Positions 10,201-16,935 of a DNA stretch of 64,000 nucleotides are shown piece after piece. Made by a program: the position numbers and the translations under genes. The first letter of the stretch is position 1, and each line of letters starts with the position of its first letter. Below the pieces are notes generated by a model. It was not told the DNA's origin. It made no database searches and worked only from the letters and a program-made list of their open reading frames with translations. The stretch covers positions 55,274 through 119,273 of IMG/VR virus record IMGVR_UViG_3300032242_000468. The stretch is one strand, 5' to 3'. Source of the DNA: a virus.

Positions 10201-10528
10201 CTCCTCCGATCAAATCTCCAAGCACTCCACCAAGGAACATTGCGCCCTTGGCCAATCTGCTCATGGACTCAGTAGCATGTTCTGTGGCTACAGTTTCTTC
10301 TTTTGTAGCCTGTGTTTGATCTTTTGTAGCCTTTGTCTCTTGTTGCAGGGCTTGTGTTTGTGCGTTATTGCCACCGCCACCTCCCCCACCTCCTAGACTA
10401 CCTTTTAAACTTGATATTACAGCAGTCTGCTTATTAAGAGCGGCCAGCATGGCCCTTAACGTGGCTTCTGTTGCCGCATTATTCAGTTCTACCGGTTCAC
10501 TACCTATTGTACCCGTTACGTCAGCCAT
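7232..10528 (-). CDS. Tail tape measure protein (gp29-like role)
   Basis: The 1098-residue protein has a poly-Gly stretch near residue 50, long helical and coiled-coil parts, a Gly-rich hydrophobic stretch at about 710-785 with repeated GAxxG motifs, and the motif YLVGENGPEIF near residue 831, which is typical of tape measure proteins across tailed phages. It sets tail length and is thought to leave the tube and help DNA cross the inner membrane; the hydrophobic Gly-zipper-like part fits this. In T4 the tape measure (gp29) lies in another operon, so its place directly before the portal is a rearrangement. The gene is divergent from the gp26-like gene, with late-type boxes between them. Confidence 0.85.
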   Translation of the reverse strand: MADVTGTIGSEPVELNNAATEATLRAMLAALNKQTAVISSLKGSLGGGGGGGGNNAQTQALQQETKATKDQTQATKEETVATEHATESMSRLAKGAMFLGGVLGDLIGGAVKTASNLTDLAGSMMDGQGKISDFYGALKDLPLGLGLVAGLFEKIAKMQQAELDTYRTMTKAGVNFGGQLNTIRQTALDLGMTLDEFAGFVTKNSNALHRMGGDVEEGAQNFVKLSKDLRNSQMGADLRALGFTTQEVNDGLANYIEATGGRSAQEMKDTKALSQGAGEYLKQLDALAEMTGQSREELEKQQKEASQDAAYQMALAGKTEEEKKKAAAALAEMQAKYGKAGADAFKAKFLGMPPISEQAQALTATVNGFDKALGGVVNDVHDNSKGMKDVNKGLTNVSQTVGKAGKEMGPQMTYALAQGGGALSEAATTMAKHANELDKQGATSAEKEMALRERIGKEQEARERSAAANAAESEKAFKDMGASIYGALQPAIAMLTPIVNDLANEFMGFVKSNMPAIKEAITKFATFITNFAKDLFSEDGQKKIINDITYYLKLMLIEIKKAILPKIMYDDKDAAKERAQLDAQKEAYDAKAEQTRLSVDAEKRNLALSLDGNKAEQEKTAQQVKASKEAIDNANEQLKAGKITKEQYEEIRKKEQASIDVKNSALNLLDAEGKLNEEKKAKLQKEQDTLKNSGEVDAKMAKVKEQEVKDKSNQGTVAGNAAGMAVGAGAGAVGGAVGGGVAGAWAGGIIGSLAGPVGTILGASIGSEIGVWLGGAGGVVLGGLLGKTIGDKMSAPTESAVRKEMEEKENKGKEIGKKAGGGPTDANTPYLVGENGPEIFFSKQAGDILSNSAMKNLGKDKGPDMKSHMQDMTKNLSGNFKGLTDDMIGSQNQKQDITLSKETLVSFSKVFQSDFMPKMQPQPGTKDPQLASQAVLDEMNKKFKDLPPIPKSLMMDDKMQDPTALRDKISMEQSGRTQMQPDMFKSLTDTLLPGFMNKLPSVGDLGKKADEAIKDPKALKDMFDKTMGDDFKNLFGLGDKKEKSDAQTAVPAANENMLKEMQTLNKQTADLVKYMKATLDENKTQTTKLGSLSGNLYV

Positions 10529-10554
10529 TGATTAGATCCACCATTTTATACGTA

Positions 10555-10562
10555 CATAAATA
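10555..10562 (+). promoter_or_regulatory. Late promoter-like box CATAAATA
   Basis: It differs by one base from the T4 late box TATAAATA. It lies 40 bases before the ATG of the gp26-like gene on the plus strand, in a 73-bp divergent gap. Confidence 0.5.
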
Positions 10563-10582
10563 TTATCATACTTAGACAAGTT

Positions 10583-10590
10583 TATTTATC
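10583..10590 (-). promoter_or_regulatory. Late promoter-like box GATAAATA
   Basis: Read on the minus strand it differs by one base from TATAAATA. It could drive the tape measure and head operon, 55 bases ahead of the tape measure start. Together with the plus-strand box at 10555 it would make a two-way late promoter. Confidence 0.45.
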
Positions 10591-10601
10591 GGAGAAATTT
10601 T

Positions 10602-11471
10602 ATGGTTCCTCAACCAAAAGTAAATCAAAATCCTCTAGCAGGATTCATGCGTCAGCCCAAAATTTATATCAAACTTCCCAGCGGAGGTGAGTTTTGGCCA
10701 GCAGGCAGTCTAGACAAGACTGAAAACGGAGAGTATCCTGTTTACTCTATGACTGCAAAGGATGAACTGATGCTTAAGGTTCCTGATGCTCTAATGAACG
10801 GACAGGCAGTTATTAGTGTTATCGAGCACTGCATTCCTAACATCAAGAATGCTTGGCAAACACCAAATTTAGATCTAGATGTTATCTTAATTGCAATCCG
10901 CATTGCTACTTACGGTGATACTATGACTATTCCGGTAAGGCTACAGAAAGGCGAAGAATTTGATTATAATCTAAACCTTAATACCTTAATGGATACTCTT
11001 ATGAATCAGGTTACTTGGCAAACTGCAATTCCTGTAAGTCCCGACCTTACCGTTCATGTACGTCCAATCAACTATAAACAAATGACTGATAGTGCTCTTA
11101 AAACTTTTGAAACACAGAAAATATTTGATGCAGTGAACAATCAAGATCTACCAGTTGACGAAAAAGCCAAAGTGTTTAACGAAAGTTTTGAAAAATTAAA
11201 TCAAATTACAATAGGAATTGTAAACAATTCTGTGTTTGCCATTGAGTCATCAGCAGGAACTACAGATAATCCTGTGCATCTAAAAGAGTTTATGGAAAAT
11301 TCAGATAAAGAAATTTTTGATACAGTTAAAAAGTATATCGAAACTCTAAGAGAAAATAACACTATTAAACCTTTAAAGGTACAGACTACTGAACAGATGC
11401 GTGAATCAGGTGTTGTTGAAGATGAAGTTGAAATTCCGTTAATCTTTGACGCTAGTTATTTTTTCGCATAA
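10602..11471 (+). CDS. Baseplate hub/tail assembly protein (T4 gp26-like)
   Basis: The 289-residue protein starts MVPQPKVNQNPLAGFMRQPK and contains the segments YIKLPSGGEFWPAGS and YPVYSMTAKDELMLK that I associate with T4-type baseplate hub proteins of the gp26/gp51 group. A GGAG site lies 8 bases before the ATG. The last codons carry a slippery TTTTTTC, and the -1 frame continues without a stop into the next small gene, as in tail assembly chaperone pairs of other phages. Its neighbour on the other side is the tape measure gene, which also fits a tail chaperone. Which of the two roles applies is open. Confidence 0.75.
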   Translation: MVPQPKVNQNPLAGFMRQPKIYIKLPSGGEFWPAGSLDKTENGEYPVYSMTAKDELMLKVPDALMNGQAVISVIEHCIPNIKNAWQTPNLDLDVILIAIRIATYGDTMTIPVRLQKGEEFDYNLNLNTLMDTLMNQVTWQTAIPVSPDLTVHVRPINYKQMTDSALKTFETQKIFDAVNNQDLPVDEKAKVFNESFEKLNQITIGIVNNSVFAIESSAGTTDNPVHLKEFMENSDKEIFDTVKKYIETLRENNTIKPLKVQTTEQMRESGVVEDEVEIPLIFDASYFFA

Positions 11472-11503
11472 GGCTTTTGTCAATGACTATGGAAGACATA
11501 GTC
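11459..11503 (+). promoter_or_regulatory. Candidate -1 frameshift site with downstream hairpin
   Basis: In the reading frame of the gp26-like gene, T TTT TTC (11459-11465) fits the X XXY YYZ slippery pattern. It lies two codons before the stop, counting the stop. A -1 slip reads CGC ATA AGG CTT TTG with no stop, straight into the small downstream frame. A perfect 7-bp stem, GACTATG and CATAGTC, with a 5-base loop lies at 11485-11503, covering the second possible ATG. The gap from slip site to stem (19 bases) is longer than usual for a stimulator. Confidence 0.45.
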
Positions 11504-11695
11504 GAACTCGTTCAGCGCATGGAAGTTGAGACAAAAGCCATCAAACAAGAACTCTATAAATTCTGTTGGTACATGCGAGGTAGTCTATCATTTACCGAAG
11601 CCTATGATCTAGAAATAGGCGATAGAGAAATACTGGGAAAAATAATAGAAGACAACTTAGACACAACTAAGAAATCTGGACTTCCGTTCTTTTAA
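11483..11695 (+). CDS. Small baseplate/tail assembly partner protein
   Basis: The 70-residue protein is helical and charged, with WYMRGSLSFTEAYDL and the C-terminal TTKKSGLPFF. Start choice is uncertain. I chose the ATG at 11483 because AAGG lies 9 bases upstream; a TTG at 11477 and an ATG at 11489 are also possible. It may also be made only as a C-terminal extension of the gp26-like protein by a -1 frameshift. It ends tail to tail with the next minus-strand gene, sharing a TTAA of stop codons. Confidence 0.7.
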   Translation: MTMEDIVELVQRMEVETKAIKQELYKFCWYMRGSLSFTEAYDLEIGDREILGKIIEDNLDTTKKSGLPFF

Positions 11696-12894
11696 ATCAT
11701 TCCTCTTAGGAATCTACTGTAGTATTGGATTCCCTCTTTTGCATATTCTTGGTTAGAATCAAACTTACTTGCGGCTCGTGCTTTTTGACTTGCCGCAAGA
11801 TTGGATCTTAGTTTAGCCGTTTGATCTTGGCTAGATGTAGTAGGATTAGTAGTATTTGGAACAACATTAACTGCTTTAGAATTTAATGGCTTAGACACAT
11901 TTTTCATCGTGTTAGGATCAAAGCGTGTAGTAACACCGTAATTAGCCTTACCGTTACCAATTTGATTATTATAACTTCCGCCTGCTCGTTGAAGTGGAAT
12001 CATTTTTCCTGTTTCATCATCATACGTTCCACCTGCATCTTGATGTGCTTTCATTTCTGCGTCAGTATAATTAGGATTTCTTTTAGATTTTTGTTGTGTA
12101 GGGGCCGGTAAAGATAGAGGATTAGTAGTTGACTTTGTCTTAGGTTCAACATCTGTAACATCTGCGTTAGGTTTAGCAGATGTAGATTGTTTATTATTTG
12201 GGTTGTTAGGGTCGGCTTTGTGAACTAGGCCTGTTGATGTTTGATTTATTTGTCCGTTTGTGCTTGACGGAGTGCTTACATTATCAGCAGGAGTCTCTGG
12301 AGCCGATGCTTGCTGAGTTTGATTTGGTTGAGCCTGAGATGCTTGCTGAGTTTGATTTGGTTGAGCCTGAGATGCTTGCTGAGTTTGATTTGGTTGAGCC
12401 TGAGATGCTTGCTGAGTTTGATTTGGTTGAGCCTGAGATGCTTGCTGACCAGAAGTAGCGTTTCCTGTGCTTTGGTTAGGTTGCGTTGTCTGTTGAGAAG
12501 GTGCTGATTGAGAAGTCTGTTTTTGTTGGCGCTCAATTTCGTCTGCTCTTGCCATTAAATCTCTAGCCTGTTTTCTCAAGGTAGCAGGATCTTCTGCACT
12601 CTGTCCTGCTACAGCCTGTGCTTGACCTGCCGCTGATTGTTGTCCTGAGGGTTGATATTGAGTACCGCCTTGTTGTGGTGTCTCATCAGGACCTCCAGCA
12701 ATAGTATCAGATGCTCTGTTATATCCTTTTTTAATAGATCGAGCAATACCTGCTGGTACACCTGCTACTGCACCTATTCCTTGTCCTACTGCTCCAATAC
12801 CTTTACCTATAGCGGCACCTACCTGTCGAGTTTTATCCCATATAGGTCCTTCTTCTAGATCAAAATCTTCAGATATAACTTCATGTAGCCTCAT
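11692..12894 (-). CDS. Repeat-bearing protein, possible internal head protein
   Basis: The 400-residue protein starts MRLHEVISEDFDLEEG, a short amphipathic leader ending in LEE before G, which fits the T4 gp21 cut rule and resembles capsid targeting leaders of T4 internal proteins. Residues about 20-60 are Gly/Ala/Ile-rich. Residues about 75-230 are low-complexity Gln/Ser/Ala/Pro, including four exact 33-bp repeats encoding an 11-residue unit. The C-terminal third is polar and basic. It has its own perfect late box TATAAATA 21 bases upstream. No known domain is seen. The internal protein role is inferred from leader, promoter and composition only. Confidence 0.6.
   Translation of the reverse strand: MRLHEVISEDFDLEEGPIWDKTRQVGAAIGKGIGAVGQGIGAVAGVPAGIARSIKKGYNRASDTIAGGPDETPQQGGTQYQPSGQQSAAGQAQAVAGQSAEDPATLRKQARDLMARADEIERQQKQTSQSAPSQQTTQPNQSTGNATSGQQASQAQPNQTQQASQAQPNQTQQASQAQPNQTQQASQAQPNQTQQASAPETPADNVSTPSSTNGQINQTSTGLVHKADPNNPNNKQSTSAKPNADVTDVEPKTKSTTNPLSLPAPTQQKSKRNPNYTDAEMKAHQDAGGTYDDETGKMIPLQRAGGSYNNQIGNGKANYGVTTRFDPNTMKNVSKPLNSKAVNVVPNTTNPTTSSQDQTAKLRSNLAASQKARAASKFDSNQEYAKEGIQYYSRFLRGMI
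12305..12448 (-). repeat. Tandem 33-bp repeat, four exact copies plus a part
   Basis: Four identical 33-bp units start at 12305, 12338, 12371 and 12404, followed by the first 12 bases of a fifth. The unit is in frame and encodes an 11-residue Gln/Ala/Ser/Pro/Asn/Thr motif. Perfect identity, including third codon positions, suggests recent copying by slippage or recombination. Confidence 0.95.
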
Positions 12895-12914
12895 ACAAAT
12901 TCCTTAAGATGATT

Positions 12915-12922
12915 TATTTATA
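12915..12922 (-). promoter_or_regulatory. Late promoter, exact TATAAATA
   Basis: This is a perfect T4-type late box on the minus strand, 21 bases before the ATG of the repeat-bearing protein and just past a terminator hairpin. Confidence 0.8.
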
Positions 12923-12947
12923 TTCAAAAAGTGAACTACGTTCACTT
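12923..12947 (-). terminator. Rho-independent terminator
   Basis: On the minus strand AAGTGAAC, loop GTA and GTTCACTT form a perfect 8-bp hairpin followed by TTTTTGAA. It would stop transcripts coming from the gp55-gp46-GIY-YIG block just before the late promoter of the next gene. Confidence 0.75.
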
Positions 12948-13352
12948 GCTCTTTCGTTTCACTCAGAGCATTTTTCTCATCGAAGATGTTTAGCATTATC
13001 CAGATTGTTCAGCCACACTTTGCCCAGAAAGGGCAAAATGAAAACATTATCCGAGTTGAACAATGCCACTTAGTAGTAGAGCGTTACAGAGGCGGTCATC
13101 CTGTACCTCGAGCTCAGTCTTTATATGACGGCGGTTTACATAAATCTACTAACATTTACGCAAACGTAGGGGTTTTCTCCCTTCTTTTTACCTTTTTTCT
13201 TATCTTCTAACAATCAAACAGCAAGGATTTTGCCATCTTGGTCCTGTGAAGGATACTGATTGAGAACTCTTTACGGCGAGAGATTTCCGTCCCTGCGACC
13301 CGAGGTCCAGGTTTAGGGCGCACGATGTTCGCTTGCGCTTGCCTTTTACCGT
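12948..13352. other. Gene-poor, hairpin-rich intergenic region
   Basis: About 400 bases hold no convincing gene. Seen directly: a perfect hairpin TTTGCCC-AGAAA-GGGCAAA (13019-13037), enclosed by ATTGTTCA (13004-13011) and TGAACAAT (13056-13063), which can pair as an outer stem; a direct repeat CATTATCC at 12993 and 13045; a GCGCA/TGCGC stem at 13318-13338; and a pyrimidine-rich tract at 13177-13208. Part of the stretch is richer in GC than its surroundings. On the minus strand it ends in the terminator at 12923-12947, so a small structured RNA of the minus strand is possible. It could also be the remains of a gene. I could not fit a tRNA, tmRNA or group I intron core. Confidence 0.5.
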
Positions 13353-13778
13353 TTAAGATTTTAAAATATGTGAGCCATGGACACGGACTTGTATATGCCC
13401 GTTATAATATTCATCTGTTTCTAATACTTTGCGGTCGAATTGTTCACGGGCCTCAATGTACGATGTTTCTGCTTTACTTTTACAATAATGTAGTATTTGT
13501 CTTGTGAAATTTTCTTTGCCTAACTTCTCAACATCTGCTGTTAAGTTAGGGCTTGAGCCATAATATTCTTGCCAATCTGAGTCAATTTTGCTACGAATCT
13601 TCTTCTTTTTCTTTGTGCCGTTCTTTAATTTTACAGTTTTATAAGTTGTTTTACTAAATTTTGCTAACTTTTTACCTACGTACTTACGTCCTGTTAAGTT
13701 ATTTGTAATAAGATAAACAAAGCCTACACAGTCTTCAGGGAGCATCTCCACTATCTGGTTCTGGTAAGTCCATGTCAT
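13353..13778 (-). CDS. GIY-YIG family endonuclease (Seg-like)
   Basis: The 141-residue protein has GFVYLITNNLTGRKYVGKK at about 19-37, the GIY-YIG signature with FVY and YVG in place of the two motifs. It then has a Lys-rich stretch, SDWQEYYGSS, a LGKENFTRQIL segment and a Glu in YIEAREQ, as expected for this nuclease fold. Such phage enzymes are often homing endonucleases that cut rival genomes at a fixed site. It overlaps the upstream gene by 44 bases, so its upstream half is embedded in the operon, and it is followed by a non-coding hairpin region. Free-standing; I see no intron around it. Confidence 0.75.
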   Translation of the reverse strand: MTWTYQNQIVEMLPEDCVGFVYLITNNLTGRKYVGKKLAKFSKTTYKTVKLKNGTKKKKKIRSKIDSDWQEYYGSSPNLTADVEKLGKENFTRQILHYCKSKAETSYIEAREQFDRKVLETDEYYNGHIQVRVHGSHILKS

Positions 13779-14106
13779 CCTCTTTTTGTACCTTTTTAAA
13801 CACCTGTACGTACTTTAATCTTTCAAGTTCGTTCACTTTCTTTGACCAACGACGCTTGTCCACTTCTGTGATCAACGTTCTTATTTCACCAACATCTTTG
13901 TACAATACGGTGCACTGCTTCTTAAGAGCGCTGACACTGAGTTGTAATTCGTAAGCAGTTTCTTTATTTGGATATTCCATGTAGGCTACTTCGGCATTAT
14001 GAATACGAAGTACCATAGCAAGGTAATCTGAATAGTGATCACTATGCTTGTTTAGCCTATCCTCTATATGAGGGGTGCTATTCTTGAAATAATTAGCCCT
14101 CGACAT
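13735..14106 (-). CDS. Conserved phage protein of unknown function next to gp46
   Basis: The 123-residue protein is helical and charged, with a Lys/Arg-rich middle and an acidic Asp/Pro tail. I chose the ATG at 14106 (MSRANYFKNS), which overlaps the gp46 stop by 14 bases. An earlier in-frame ATG at 14163 would add 19 residues lying wholly over gp46. I do not recognise a fold. Its coupling to gp46 suggests expression with the recombination genes. Confidence 0.7.
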   Translation of the reverse strand: MSRANYFKNSTPHIEDRLNKHSDHYSDYLAMVLRIHNAEVAYMEYPNKETAYELQLSVSALKKQCTVLYKDVGEIRTLITEVDKRRWSKKVNELERLKYVQVFKKVQKEDDMDLPEPDSGDAP

Positions 14107-15880
14107 AGTCTGTATCTGTTGCGTAACTGGTAAATCCGTTTTCTTTGATAACTTTGAGCACATTATTTACGCGGCCAATCAATTCATCCTTGTGAGATAT
14201 TAGATAAATGTTCTTGTTTCGTTCGCGTGCCATCTTTTTAAGCACAGCAATGCCTGCTTCCACGCCTGCGGCATCCATTCCTGAGTCAATAAGTTCATCA
14301 ATAAACAGTAAATTGATATGTTGATATAAGTTTTCCCAAACATCACGGAATGCCCAAGACAAACTTAAGATCAATCTGTTGCGTTCTCCACGTGATAAGT
14401 TATCAAAGTCTAAGTCTTGACCCAGTTGAGTGATCTCAACTGATAGGTCGTTTAAGAATTTAACCTGATGTGGTAAGCCCATCTTGCCAATATAATAGTC
14501 TAATCTCTTGTTTAGATAGTTCAAATTCTGATCAATGATCTTCTTACGAATGAAACTGTCCTTGTTAGTCAATAGTTTAAGCAAGAATTCCTGATGATCT
14601 TTGATATTTGTTAGTTCGTTCACAGTATCCCAAGTAATTTCTTGTAGGGCCGTGTTCTTTAAATCATCGATCTGTTCTTCGTAAGGGTTATTTTCAGCAA
14701 TTTTATCATCTAAGTTACTCTTTAAATTGTTTAAATTGCTTTGATGTGCGGTTGCTTCTGCTTCTGTATCATAAAATGTAATAGGTTTCTTAGGTTGTTC
14801 ACCAATTCCGTCTATTTCATCTAAGATCTTTTGTAGGTCTTCGCCTACTTTTGTAAAGTAGTTAGCGGCATCCAAGGCATTCTTCTCTGCGACTTCGGAC
14901 ATTTCTTCATGTTTGTGATCGTGAAGTGCTTGTTCACAAGCAGGACAGGTCTTGTCTTTAAGTTTTTCTAATTCTTTGGTATACTTGTCTAATGCTTTCT
15001 CTGCTTGAATAACAGCAGATTCTAAAGTTGCCTTCTGTTTGTTTAGCCCGCGGATTTTATTATCATTGTCATTCCACAGTTTAATATCTACGTGTGCTTG
15101 TAATTCTGTTTGAATATCTACACTTTCTAATTGTGAGATGGCTTTATTAAATTTATCTATGTCGTCTTGCTTTTTATTTGCCCATGCTTTGCTCTTTAAG
15201 ACTAAACTATCAATGCTTTTCTGTACATTTTCGTTTGCGGCTTTGGTAGCATCTATCTTGGCAGTTTCTTGTTGGATATTATCCTTAACTGACTTGATCT
15301 GTGCTTTGAGTAGTTCGCTCTTTTCACTTAGGAGTGTAATACCAAGTAATTGCTCAATAACTTCTCGTTGATCTCCTGCCTTCATGCTTAAGAAGGGCTC
15401 TGTGTAAGTGTTTAGGGCCACAAGATGTTTAAACATTGTATGGCTCATTGCCAACAACTGTTCGATCGACTTTTGTGTTTCTCTGCTGTCGCCCTGAGCA
15501 TCATCTTCTGCTTCTTCTGAAGTTTGTTCTTGATCGTTAACAAAGAACTTCAAAACATTGGGCTTGCGACCACGTTCGATCTTGTATTTTACACCGTTTT
15601 GCTCAAATTCAACAGTGACCAACATGCCTTTGCTGTTAGTTTTGTTAATTAAGTTCTCTTTACGGATGTTTGTTAGTGCTTGACCGTATAGGGCATAACT
15701 TAAAGCATTGATAATTGTTGTTTTACCCGTACCATTCCGTGATCCAGAGTCATCCCCTCCTAAGTCTAAGTTTTCACCTAAGACTAAAGTAAGTGCTTCT
15801 TTATCAAAATCAACTGCTTGTGTTTGATTACCTACAGAGAGAAAGTTTTTAACTGTGATATTCTTGATGTGAAATGTCAT
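14093..15880 (-). CDS. 46: Recombination nuclease subunit gp46 (SbcC/Rad50-like ATPase)
   Basis: The 595-residue protein has Walker A (GSRNGTGKTT, about 46-55), a long coiled coil with a zinc-hook CPAC near 312, the ABC signature LSRGERN near 494 and Walker B LLFIDELID near 530. It forms, with gp47, the Mre11/Rad50-type complex that resects DNA ends for recombination-dependent replication and host DNA breakdown. Its ATG overlaps the gp47 stop by ATGA, so the two are coupled. The order 55, 47, 46 is that of T4. Confidence 0.96.
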   Translation of the reverse strand: MTFHIKNITVKNFLSVGNQTQAVDFDKEALTLVLGENLDLGGDDSGSRNGTGKTTIINALSYALYGQALTNIRKENLINKTNSKGMLVTVEFEQNGVKYKIERGRKPNVLKFFVNDQEQTSEEAEDDAQGDSRETQKSIEQLLAMSHTMFKHLVALNTYTEPFLSMKAGDQREVIEQLLGITLLSEKSELLKAQIKSVKDNIQQETAKIDATKAANENVQKSIDSLVLKSKAWANKKQDDIDKFNKAISQLESVDIQTELQAHVDIKLWNDNDNKIRGLNKQKATLESAVIQAEKALDKYTKELEKLKDKTCPACEQALHDHKHEEMSEVAEKNALDAANYFTKVGEDLQKILDEIDGIGEQPKKPITFYDTEAEATAHQSNLNNLKSNLDDKIAENNPYEEQIDDLKNTALQEITWDTVNELTNIKDHQEFLLKLLTNKDSFIRKKIIDQNLNYLNKRLDYYIGKMGLPHQVKFLNDLSVEITQLGQDLDFDNLSRGERNRLILSLSWAFRDVWENLYQHINLLFIDELIDSGMDAAGVEAGIAVLKKMARERNKNIYLISHKDELIGRVNNVLKVIKENGFTSYATDTDYVEG

Positions 15881-16890
15881 AGATTATGGTAAATGTCCAA
15901 TAATAATTTTTTATCAAATGCTTCTGAGTCAATATTAACCAATTGTTCTGTTACAATTTGGTCCACTGATTCAAACTTAGAGTCAACTGCGTCTTCAACA
16001 ACGCCCTCTAAGTTCTCACGTTCCTGAATTAACTGTAGTTCACGAATGTCTTTAGCGGCCATAAAGGTTTCTTTTAGGAAATTGGCTTCTTCAAAACTAA
16101 CATTACAGTCTAGGTTTACTTTGAGATACATTTTGTCCTGTAGGATTGTATCTTGTTCGTCGATCAGTTTACTAAGTTTAAGAGTACGGAACTTAGGAGC
16201 ATCAGGCCAAGCCATGTACTGTGGCTCTCCGCCCCATTCCATATACATCATACCTCGGTCGTCATCCCAAGTATCAGCAAAGTTATGCGGAAACGCATTG
16301 CCGATATAGTGAATGGTTCCGGACTTTTGTCTTTTGTGGAAGTGCCCGCTGAAAATATATTCAGGGCCGCTAAAGTCTTCCGCTTTCAACTCGCCGTGGT
16401 CGGGCATCTGCACCATAGCGTTCATATAAAACTTGGGCAATTCAAAATGTCCGAACACATACCGGCTCTTGACTGTTTTCATTGCTCGCCACTCATCTCC
16501 TACAAGCCAAGGTACAAGTGTAACATCTTCTATGGTTGTAACATTGTCTACAACTGTTACACCCGGAATGTGGCGTCCAAACATCGAACTGTGAACATCA
16601 CGTTTGTCTTTGTAAAAGAGATCGTGATTGCCTGGAAACCAGAAGAACTTCTCAAATGCGGCACCTAATTTTTCTAAACATCGCAGAGAAGTATCTAATG
16701 TAATTAGATTGATTGAGTTTCGATTGTGATGCCAATCGCCTAAAAATATACAAGTTTCACAGCCTTTGGCCTGTGCCTCAGCAATAAACCAGTCTACAAA
16801 ATCTTCGCAGTCCTGGTTATGAGTTGCCGAGTTTGACTTTAAGCCAAAATGTATGTCAGTGAAACACGCTACCTTTTTGAATAATCCCAT
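15877..16890 (-). CDS. 47: Recombination nuclease subunit gp47 (SbcD/Mre11-like)
   Basis: The 337-residue protein has the calcineurin-like phosphoesterase motifs in order: FTDIHFG (about 10-16), FLGDWHHNRN (about 49-58), PGNHDLF (about 95-101) and SGHFHKRQ (about 185-192). These hold the two metal ions of the nuclease site. It pairs with gp46, whose start overlaps its stop. Size agrees with T4 gp47 (339 residues). Confidence 0.96.
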   Translation of the reverse strand: MGLFKKVACFTDIHFGLKSNSATHNQDCEDFVDWFIAEAQAKGCETCIFLGDWHHNRNSINLITLDTSLRCLEKLGAAFEKFFWFPGNHDLFYKDKRDVHSSMFGRHIPGVTVVDNVTTIEDVTLVPWLVGDEWRAMKTVKSRYVFGHFELPKFYMNAMVQMPDHGELKAEDFSGPEYIFSGHFHKRQKSGTIHYIGNAFPHNFADTWDDDRGMMYMEWGGEPQYMAWPDAPKFRTLKLSKLIDEQDTILQDKMYLKVNLDCNVSFEEANFLKETFMAAKDIRELQLIQERENLEGVVEDAVDSKFESVDQIVTEQLVNIDSEAFDKKLLLDIYHNL

Positions 16891-16935
16891 CAGTTAGATT
16901 CCTTTTGTAAAGTTTAACAGACAGAATGGCAAAGG

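Noticed and set aside
12305-12448. Regular repeat array resembling a CRISPR
   Set aside because: Units are adjacent without spacers, exactly 33 bp, in frame and encode a low-complexity protein segment.
12986-13210. Plus-strand open frame of 74 codons in the intergenic region
   Set aside because: No ribosome site, overlaps strong hairpins, lies against the direction of neighbours and gives an odd peptide. A real gene cannot be fully excluded.
13211-13345. tRNA, tmRNA or group I intron near the GIY-YIG gene
   Set aside because: No TTCGA-type T loop, no matching acceptor arm and no intron P7 core could be fitted.
14107-14163. Longer N terminus for the gene after gp46
   Set aside because: The added 19 residues lie wholly inside gp46; the ATG at 14106 gives the usual short overlap.
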